Of a stretch of DNA of 64,000 nt, positions 56,031 through 64,000 are shown in pieces. The DNA is from Papaver somniferum (Eukaryota > Streptophyta > Magnoliopsida > Ranunculales > Papaveraceae): the NCBI RefSeq assembly GCF_003573695.1, contig NW_020621936.1, positions 13,144,001 to 13,208,000 on the forward strand, given 5' to 3'. The translations under genes were made by a program, and so were the position numbers. Below the pieces are notes generated by a model. It saw only the letters and a program-made list of their open reading frames with translations, was not told where the DNA came from and did not search any database. Position 1 is the stretch's first letter, and every line of letters starts with the position of its first letter.

Positions 56031-58740
56031 CTACTTCTTAGTTGATCCTTCATTATCTTCATCAGACTTGTTCCCTTCTTCGTCTGCGTCAGAATCTTCA
56101 TCACCATCAGAACCTTCATCACCATCAGATTCTTCATCATCAGCTTCGCTATCAGAAATAATCAGACTGGGAGTATTATGTGGGATCTCTTCCAAGAGAC
56201 AAGGATAATCAGAATGAGGGATATTATGATCGTCACAAACCATCTGGATAGTTTGATTACGAAAATGCATAACATCATTCTTAAAATTCGCAACAGTGAT
56301 CTTGATTTGATTCTTTAATCTAGAATACTTGTCGTTGCGAGAAGAAAGATTCCTTGCGAGTTCCTCCTTTTCAGCTTCGAGTTCCTCAATCTTTTCACGA
56401 TATCTACTTTCAGAATCTGCGAGCAAAAGACAATCAATTATTAACTTGATGAAAATTCATAAGAAGCAAAAGATTAGTAACGAAGAGCAGTTAGTAACCT
56501 TCTATGTCAGAAATCATATCTCTAATCAAGGTTGTATTCTCAACTTGGAGACTAACATTTACACCTAAATCTTTTCTGGCATCACCTAAGATTTTCGCAG
56601 CCCAAACAAATTCATCCTCATTACTTATAAGAAGTCGAGAACGAATTTGATTTTCCCTTTCGCAGAGTTCGATGTTCTTGAGGCTAGCTTCGTCTCGTTC
56701 AAGTTGAACTTCAAGAAGAGTCTCTTGGAATTTCGCCAAAGCCTTAGCACCTTGATCAGAGATGCGATCCTTATCATCTCTGAGACCGCTAATTTTGGTT
56801 CTTAACTCATTGGTTTTCTCTTTAGGATCAAGAAAGAGACGCTTAAATCGGTTGGCTAAGCCTAAACTAGATCTATGGTCAATTTCTAAGAGGCGAAATT
56901 TAGATCTAAGCTCATTTAGAAAAAGAGATGAAATTCTATCATTTGAGAAACTATTTAAGGAATTGTTAAGACGCTCAAGAAGGGTATCATTATCCAAGAC
57001 ATTAGGAAATGAACGACGAAGGGTATCTTCATCAGAAAGACCATAAATGTCTGCAAAAAGGATCATTTAAATAAGATAAAACAACAGGATGAATGAATGA
57101 AGGGAAAAGAGAAAAGTAACATACTGTAAAGCTGATTATTAGCTTGTTGAAGACTAGAGATTTTGTTCTTATACGAAGAAGAATCAATTTCTAGTTGTCT
57201 ATTTTTCTCGCGAAGACCCTTAACTTCAGCTTCCAATTCTTCATTCTTTGTGCGAAATTGAAGATTCTTCTTTTCAAGATTTTCGCGTCTCCTCTTTAGA
57301 TCCGAGGCAACAGCGAAAGAAGATTTTCCAGCCTGCGAGAAAAAATAAAAAATATTAATATAGAAAGAAATTTTGAGTTATGACAATGAAGAAATAAAAA
57401 GATAAAAGTATACCAGACTATTGAGGGAATGCAAGAAGTCGGGAGTCACTGATCTAGAAACTCCACGAAGAGAACTATCACCATCCAGCAAAGGGATATC
57501 GCAAATTGTAGCGAGAGCTTTGCAGGTATTAGCGAATTGGCTATCTCCCATTCCTTGCAGAGAATCAGAAAAGAGGCCAGAGAGCTTAGCCATAGAAGAT
57601 TCAGGTGGAAAATCTTCACTTGCGGCAAGATCATCATTGTCCTCATCATCCTTGTCACTTTCGGAATTTTCATGAGGAGGAATATTTGAAGGAGAAGAAT
57701 AACGGACTTTCCTTTTCTTTGAAGGATGAGCAGTTGATTTTTCTCTGCGAAGAGTACCTTTGCTTTTATCACCAGTCTACACAACATCAGCAGGTTCTTT
57801 TATTTCAGCAATAATCTTCACATACAGATAGAAATAAGAAATGGAAGCAACAGTATACTATTTAAAATTATAAGATAAAATTTCTTACCTCATCTGTGTA
57901 TGAGCGAAGAGCTAACAGAGTACTAGCTTTCCCAGTCCTGTTATAACTATCTTTCAGTTTTTGGATCTACAGAATTTCGCAAGAGTTAGCGAACAAAATA
58001 ATAAAGACAAATAAAGAAATATAAAGTGATATAAACTGGAAGAAACACACCTCTTTCTCCTTCTCGGGCCAAGAGAAAACCCAAGGCTGATAAGCAGGGA
58101 GATTCGCATGAAGAACATTTGACCCGACAATGTAAGGTCCTTTTAGCATTAAAGGAAAAACACACCATTTATCATCTTTGGATTGGCGAGGAGTTGTGTT
58201 TTTACCAGAATTCCAGTCAATATCTTGCATGAGAATTTTAGCTTCATCAATGTTATCTTTCCTTTTTAAGCGAATACCCCAGCGAGTATTCTCTTTCTTC
58301 ATGGAGATAAGTTCATAGTTCTCAAAGAAACTCGCTACTGTGTATTTCTCAGCAATTATCTCTAGGTCTGCGAATTTAGGATCCCTAGGTTCTTTGGAGT
58401 ACAGAGATCCTTTACCAGCACCACGGTTAGCGAACTCTAGCATCAGACGGATGCAGTACCCACTCAGTTGGAAGATAGCTCGCGGAAATCCCGAGTGAGC
58501 GAGAATTTCATAGAATAAAGGAAGATCTGGGTCATAAAGAGGAATAGGGAGACCTGCGAGAATCTGATCTAGCGAAATTATAATTGATTGATCATCACAG
58601 TACTGATCAGAGAAAAGTTTGACAGAAAGAATTGACTTGGCATTTTCACCAGGAATGGTAGAGAGTGTGAAACCTTTATCAGCAAGATATTTTTGGACAT
58701 CTTTTAAATTCTTCTCATGTCTATGACCACTTGGAGCCAT
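56031..58740 (-). pseudogene. Antisense six-exon gene of element B, about 771 aa, one nonsense codon
   Basis: Minus strand. Exons: 58740-58051 (690), 57966-57889 (78), 57815-57414 (402), 57332-57125 (208), 57050-56499 (552), 56416-56031 (386); total 2316 bases, exactly 772 codons including stop. All introns are GT-AG. Domain order: MAPSGHRHEKNLKDV and the gypsy-transposon-like N-terminal domain (PIPLYDPDLPLFYEIL); exon 3 has HPSKKRKVRYSSP, an SV40-type basic motif, and MGDSQFANTCKALATICDIP; exon 4-5 coiled coil (RRRENLEKKNLQFRTK, DIYGLSDEDTLRRSFP); exon 6 an acidic tail ending in EGSTKK. A TAG at 57780-57778 interrupts exon 3. Likely nuclear; role in the element life cycle unknown. Confidence 0.8.
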
Positions 58741-59094
58741 ATTTGAATATAGAGTATGGGAATGAATAAAAAGTAAGAAGATTGAAGGGGGAAAAATTAC
58801 AGTAGAAAAACTTGCAGAAGAATAACAGAGTTGCAGAGATGAGATAATAAAAAGAGAAGAGAAAGTAAAAAGAAAGTAGAAAGAAGAGTAAGAAGAGTAT
58901 ATAAAGGATATTTTTTTTACTCGAAGAAATAAACACCGTTAAGACAAAAATACGTGAGCGGTTGAAAAGCAACGGTTACAGAAGACGTGTCAAGAAACGT
59001 ATGGAAGAAAGAATACGTGTGATAAATGCAGAATATGAAGAGATGAACAGCTGCGACATTTCTCACATCATTCTCTACTTCGCAGAAAAGATAT

Positions 59095-59107
59095 GAGAAG
59101 AGGAAAT
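59095..59107 (+). other. Polypurine tract of element B
   Basis: GAGAAGAGGAAAT, ending one base before the 3' LTR (59109); position and composition fit the plus-strand primer. Confidence 0.8.
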
Positions 59108-59108
59108 A

Positions 59109-59584
59109 TGTAGGATCAGAATCTCGCAACAATAATATCTTAGCGAAATTATCAACAACACAACACAACACAACAGCGTCGCAGAATAATTTCAGAAATG
59201 ATATAATAAACGACGTCAGCTAAAATCATGAGAAAGATGTGATGGTCCTGCGAAAATTAGAGAGTTTGCGAGATTAAGATTTGTAAGGTTGCGAGAATAT
59301 CACAAGTCATTTCCGAAAATAAAGGACAGATTAGCTTTCATCCACTATGTATTTCCCTATAAATAGTCGTTCAGTTGTAAAGGAATAGGAGAGATCTTTT
59401 TTGAGTAAGAAACAAGTAAATAGGAGAGAGAAAGTCTAGAGCAGGGGTCATTCTTGATTCCTTTATCTTTTCTTGTAAGAATATTCAAAGATTGACCAAT
59501 AAAATTAAGAGTGTAAATCTAAAAATGAGTTGAGTAATAATGAAATCATATGAGGGGTGTAGTGTAGGATTTCCTGCAACTATA
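59109..59584 (+). repeat. 3' LTR of element B (476 bp)
   Basis: TGTAGGATCAG...CCTGCAACTATA. The last two bases are TA instead of CA, which is a later substitution, since the target duplication AGTAT follows directly. Confidence 0.9.
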
Positions 59585-59628
59585 AGTATAATGTTGCTTC
59601 TATTTCTTATTTCTATCTGTGTGTGAAG

Positions 59629-61412
59629 ATTATTGCTGAAATAGAAGAACCTGCCAATGTTGCGAAGACTTGTGATAAAGGTATAGGTGCTCTTCGCAGG
59701 GAAAAACCAACTGCTCCTCCTTCAAAGAAAAGAAAAGTCCGTTCTTCCTCTCCTTCAAATATTCCTTCTCATGAAAACTCCGAGAATGATGAAGATGATG
59801 AGGATAATGATGACCTTGATGCAAATGAAGATTCTCCATCCGAATCTTCTATGGCTAAGCTCTCTGGCCTCTTTTATGATTCTTTGCAAGGAATGGGAGA
59901 TAGTCAATTCGTTAACACCTGTAAAGCTCTCGCTACAATTTGCGATGTTCCTTTGTTGGATGGTGATAATTCTCTTCGCGGAGTTTCTAGATCAGTGACT
60001 CCCAATTTCCTGCATTCTCTTAATAGTCTGGTATGCTTTCATCATTTTACTTCTTCATTGTAGTAACTCAAAATCTCTTTCTATTTTAATAGTTTTTATA
60101 TTTTCTCGCAAGTTGGAAAAGCTTCTTTCGCTGTTGCCTCAGATCTAGAGAGGAGACGCGAAAATCTTGAAAATAAGAATCTTCAATTTCGCACAAAGAA
60201 TGAGGAACTGGAAGCTGAAGTCAAATGTCTTTGCGAGAAAAACAGACAACTAGAAATTGATTCTTCTTTGTATAAGAACAAAATCTCTAGTCTTCAGCAA
60301 GCTAATAATCAGCTCTATGGTATGTTACTTTTCTCCTTTCCTTTAATTCATTCATCCTGTTGTTTTATCTTATTTAATTGATCCTTTTTGCAGACATTTA
60401 TGGTCTTTTTGATGAAGCTACCATTCTTCGTTCATTTCCTAATGCCTTGGATAATGATACCCTTATTGAGCGTCTTAATAAATCTTTAAATAGTTTCTCA
60501 AATGATAAAATTTCATCTCTTTCTCTGAATGAACTAAGATCCAAATTTCTCCTCTTAGAAATTGACCATAGATCTAGTTTAGGCTTAGCCAACCGATTTA
60601 AGCGTCTCCTCCTTAATTCTAAAGAGAAAATCAATGAGTTGAGAACCAAAATTAGCAGTCTTATAGATGATAAGGATCGCATCTCTGATCAAGGTGCTAA
60701 GGCTTTGGCGAAATTCCAAGAGACCCTTCTTGAAGTTCAACTTGAACGAGATGAAGCTAACCGCAAGAATACCGAGCTCTGTGAAAGAGAAAACCAAATT
60801 CGTTCTCGTCTTTTTATAAGTAATGAGGATGAATTCGCTTGGGCTGCGAAAATCTTAGACGATGCCAGAAAAGATTTAGGTGTAAATGTTAGTCTCCAAG
60901 TTGAGCATACGGCCTTGATTAGAGATATGATTTCTGACAGAGAAGGTTATTAACTGTTCTCCAATACTAATCTTTTGTTTCTTATGAATTTTCATCAAGT
61001 TATTAATTGATTGCTTTTTGCTCGTAGATTCTGAAAGTAGATATCGCAAAAGGATTGAGGAACTTGAAGCTGAAAAATGGAAATCGCAAAGAATCTTTCT
61101 TCTCTCAACGACAAATATTCTAGATTAAAGAATCAAATCAAGATCACTGTTGCGAACTTTAAGAATGATGCTATGCATTTTCACAATCAAACTATTCAAA
61201 TGGTTTGTGATGACCATAGTATTCCTCATTCTGATTATCCTTGTCTCTTGGAGGGGATTCCAAAGAACATTCCCAGTCTGATTATTTCTGATAGCGAAAC
61301 TGATGATGAAGAATCTGATGGTGATGAAGGTTCTGATGGAGATGAAAGTTCTTATGCAGACGAAGAAGGGAACAAGTCTGATGAAGATGATGAAGGATCA
61401 ACTAAGAAGTAG
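59629..61412 (+). pseudogene. Antisense gene of element A, exons 3-6
   Basis: Exons 59629-60030 (402), 60112-60319 (208), 60394-60945 (552), 61028-61412 (385). Lengths equal those of element B except the last, which is one base short (386 in B) because of a deletion near 61080 that breaks the reading frame. The exon 4 acceptor is CAA instead of CAG, another lesion. Exon 3 has PPSKKRKVRSSSP (nuclear-localisation-like) and lacks the TAG that breaks copy B. Protein features as in B: coiled coil NRQLEIDSSLYKNKISSLQQ, DIYGLFDEATILRSFP, acidic tail. So both copies are dead but by different mutations. Confidence 0.8.
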
Positions 61413-63009
61413 TCTTTGTTTCTTTCTTTAATCTTCTGTAATACTTGTACATTCATTCCTCCTTTCTGTATATTTGCGAATTCTTTTGGTTTTCCATATT
61501 CCTTAATATATGAGTTTCTTTCATTTTGACCTGCATTCATTAAAACAATTCTTCCTTGCAATATGGTTAATCAATATAATCATTAATTTTTTATTTTTTG
61601 CATAAATCTATCATGTGGAGACAAATAACATTTTCTAATTTCATTCATTTCCATACTTGCCTCTGTTATTTGTATCCAAATGAGAGATTTTGCAGATTTT
61701 TCTTATTTTGTGCCTCAACTTCGCAGTTGCTTATTTATAATTTCGCAATCTTATGCGAAGTGAATTTTGATTCTTTTCAAAATCTCATTCCTGTGTGGTC
61801 TTATTTTTCCTTCCTAATTAAAGGTCTTATTATGCCACCTCTTGTCATTGCGGGAAAATCGCAGGACGTTCTTGCACTTTCATGCAAAAACCCATTGATC
61901 TTGCCTTAACTTTTTATTTTGTATTATGGCCTCTTCAGGAATGTTGCAACAATATGATAGGCCTAAATATTCTTGCGAAAATAAAGCACTATGACATTGC
62001 CGTCTTGCGACGAAATCGCAGGACGTCTTCGCACTTTTATGCGAAAACCCATTGATCTCGTCTTATCTTTTTCTTTTGTATTATTGCCTCTTCAGGATTG
62101 TTGCACAAATATGACAAGCCTTAATACCCTTGCGAGTAAAAAGGCTCATGACATTTGCGTCTTAAGACACTTATCATCTCCCTAATGGAGGGTGCCGCCC
62201 TTATCTTCCCCCTGGTTTCCCCTTCAAGGAGGCGTACTTCTATCATACAAGGTTAGCTCCTCTCATCCAGTCTTAACAACAACCAGCTGTTTTCGCAGCC
62301 TCTTATCCCTTTTACCTATAGGGCTTATGGTTACGAGACTGCGCCCTAAGTGGGGTTTTCTTCGGGCCGAGTGCAATATAAGTCAAGACTTGTCAAGAAT
62401 GGAAAGGTGCGCTTCAAACGCCCCTGGCACTCTTGACTCAACCGTGTACCTCGGCGCCTTGATCAGATTCTGCACTCCTTGGGAGAGTCCTTATTACCTT
62501 AGTCGCCCATCCTAAATCATATGCTTAAGCTGAGAATCCAAGGTGCCTCTTCCGGATGGGCTTTATTGACCCAAATCTCCATGACTCAAGTTCCGGTGGC
62601 GGTGTAGCCTTTCCCTGAGCCATGCAACAGGTACCCCCTTATATGACGTACTTTAGGTCTTACATTAGCCTCTTGCGAAATTGTATTCGCGAACTAGGGT
62701 GTACGCCATAAAGGTTCGCCCCTTTCTCTTTTGTCATTGTTCTCTGATTGTCTTTTGTAGAATTCATTATCTCTGCGAGATTATTGCACATCATCATATT
62801 GTATTTGCATTTCGCAATCTCAATTTTTTCATTCAATAAAATGTATTTTTGAGAATGTTATTTATTGCGAGAGTGTCGCAACAAATCAATCATTCATACA
62901 TTACCTTTGCTATCCTCTGCTTATTTGTTATTTTCTGTTACTGTTTCCTTGGTAGTGGTATGTTCACCATTTTTTATTCTGAGCTAGAATTAGTTTCACA
63001 ACATCTCTT
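61413..63009 (-). other. Non-coding internal region of element A
   Basis: Reverse complement of the region 54478-56030 of element B, including the two 158-bp repeat units (about 61850-62170). No RT or integrase motif in any frame. Open plus frames here (for example 61991-62185) have counterparts only because the sequence is mirrored. Confidence 0.7.
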
Positions 63010-64000
63010 CTTCTTTTCTTTCGATTGCATCCACCATCAACCTCTCACTTCTTTGTGTCTCTTTGATTTTGTGTTGCCAATTTTCTTTCTTATTTGCTCA
63101 TCCTTCGCAAGATTCTATCTCAGTTTCGTAACACCTCTTTCCTTCAACCCAATCTCCCTTTATGATTCTTACACCGCTGGGGTGAGGGAATTTGATGCAC
63201 TGGTGGAAAGTTTAAGCTACACCTAGAATCCCATGTATCCAAGGTCTACCAATTAATGCATTGTAGGGTGATTCTACATCAACGACACAGAATAGGATTT
63301 CAGAAGATATTCCCTTCTATGGAATTCGCATAATAACCTCCCCTTTAGGCTTGTTGGCAGTACCATTAAAACCATATATCTTATATGTTGATGGTATAAG
63401 ATCATCATCTCTTCCTCCCATAGTTTTATAAGTATGATAAAATAAGATGTTCACAGAGCTCCCAGTATCTATTAGAATCCTATTAATTGCCCATGAATCT
63501 TCATCTTTGTCATCCTCATCTTCTTTCGGTTTTGGATTAATTTCTAATTTTACTACCAATGGATTATCATGTACCTCTTCACCTTCGGGTCTGCGGTAAA
63601 AGAAATAATCTGTTTCTGCCATTCCTCTAGTGGCGAGATTTTCGCAATATTCATAATTTCTCTTCCATCTTATCTCTTGCGAACACTCTACTCAAAACAT
63701 TGTCATGAAAATCTTCAATTGTCTTGTATGAATGTACGATAGAGTGACAAATAGATTCTTTGCTTTTGCACCAACTTCTATGAAGAATGTTTCCTTCTTT
63801 TTCATCGTGTTTACTTTGTGATGTTCTGGTGGTGGTGGCAATGGTTGAGATTGTGGGTGCCCTACCAAAAAGTGGTTTAGTTTTCCTTGATCTATCATTC
63901 TCAGAATAATTCTTTTTACATTTCTGCAATCATTTGTTATGTCCATGAAAATGATGATAAGAACAAAACTCATGACTTCTGTGGTTTGGAGGTGGTTCCG
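63010..64000 (-). pseudogene. Protease and gag knuckle of element A (partial, runs off window)
   Basis: Minus strand, same order as in B. 63973-63692: NDCRNVKRIILRMIDQGKLN, then KKKETFFIEVGAKAKNLF. 63622-63317: protease with RILIDTGSSVNILFYHTYKT, YKIYGFNGTANKPKGEV, stopped by TAG after MRIP; the frame continues with GISSEILFCVVDVESPYNALIG. It lacks the TAA stop that B has after DDLIP (Ser here), but has its own stop after MRIP. The rest of gag and the 5' LTR are outside the window. Confidence 0.75.

Larger units (their letters stand above)
50638..59589 (+). mobile_element. Tat-like Ty3/gypsy element B (50643-59584), complete, pol-less, nested in element A
   Basis: LTRs 50643-51108 and 59109-59584 flanked by AGTAT (50638-50642, 59585-59589), so this is a complete insertion. 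Inside: PBS, gag-protease (51439-54477), a non-coding region, the antisense six-exon gene (58740-56031) and a PPT. RT, RNase H and integrase are missing, with no trace between 54480 and 56030. About 8.9 kb. LTRs differ by about six substitutions and one 10-bp indel, so insertion is recent. Confidence 0.9.
48887..64000 (-). mobile_element. Tat-like Ty3/gypsy element A, minus strand, split by nested element B, runs off the window
   Basis: Left end is its 3' LTR (48887-49390), preceded by AACAT (48882-48886) as the visible half of a target duplication. Next comes the antisense gene (plus strand, 49757-50608 and 59629-61412), interrupted at 50642 by element B; then a non-coding region (61413-63009) and protease/gag on the minus strand (63010 to the window end). 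A purine-rich tract (minus strand GAGAAGAGGCAAGA, 49404-49391) borders the LTR as expected for the PPT. RT, RNase H and integrase are absent between protease and LTR. Confidence 0.8.

Overview
This is a flowering-plant nuclear window, most likely a non-grass eudicot. The sequence is AT-rich and transposon-dense, genes are intron-containing or tiny single-exon frames, and there are Athila-type and Tat-like Ty3/gypsy elements, CACTA, hAT and LINE remnants, and an array of F-box genes. I cannot fix the species; some LINE fragments remind me of Papaveraceae, but that is only an impression. Three runs of N (20216-20388, 42887-42999, 44389-44518) are assembly gaps next to homopolymers.

Layout. 1-2694: a decayed Ty3/gypsy gag-protease-RT start, cut off where a CACTA terminus begins (2695). 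2695 to about 11.3 kb: a CACTA (En/Spm) element remnant with palindromic subterminal repeats, a duplicated tRNA-like block, and a broken TNP2-type transposase on the minus strand (11287 down to 7651). An unrecognised minus-strand frame (4280-5140) and a broken acidic-protein gene (6004-6714) lie between the visible end and the transposase. 12.3-13.7 kb: minus-strand remnants of a LINE (zinc-binding region plus RNase H) and of a Myb/SANT-like gene. 14.5-20.9 kb: acidic-protein genes (14552-15397, 19369-19632, 20494-20904) and an endonuclease-like retroelement domain (17253-18657) interrupted by a 724-bp hAT-type element with a perfect 8-bp target duplication.

21.1-31.2 kb: an Athila-type Ty3/gypsy element on the minus strand, with gag, protease and RT-RNaseH-integrase all present but broken; the RT motif A aspartate is replaced by tyrosine. 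31.3-32.1 kb: a degenerate tandem array of about 144 bp. 33.7-34.4 kb: the best-preserved acidic-protein gene (245 aa). 35.6-44.1 kb: a tandem cluster of three F-box pseudogenes intercalated with members of a small unnamed family sharing a KLRI...VPG.PL core (35628-36002 minus, a remnant at about 41495-41545, and an intact copy at 43560-44060). A solo LTR sits between F-box copies 1 and 2.

46.6-48.9 kb: a broken, intron-containing CACTA accessory (Transposase_24-like) gene, interrupted at 48887. 48887-64000: two copies of one Tat-like Ty3/gypsy family in opposite orientation, one nested in the other. Copy A (minus strand, 48887 to beyond the window) was hit by copy B (plus strand, 50643-59584, target duplication AGTAT). 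Both carry gag-protease, both lack RT/RNaseH/integrase where seen, and both carry a six-exon gene on the strand antisense to gag, coding for about 771 aa (gypsy-transposon-type N-terminal domain, basic nuclear-localisation-like motif, coiled coil, acidic tail). Five of the six exon lengths are identical in the two copies and the sixth differs by one base, so the spliced structure is supported by comparison. This antisense gene in a pol-less element family is the most interesting system here.

Few genes look functional: 33685-34422, 43560-44060, 19369-19632 and 20494-20904 are intact single-exon frames for small, mostly acidic, probably disordered proteins of unknown function.
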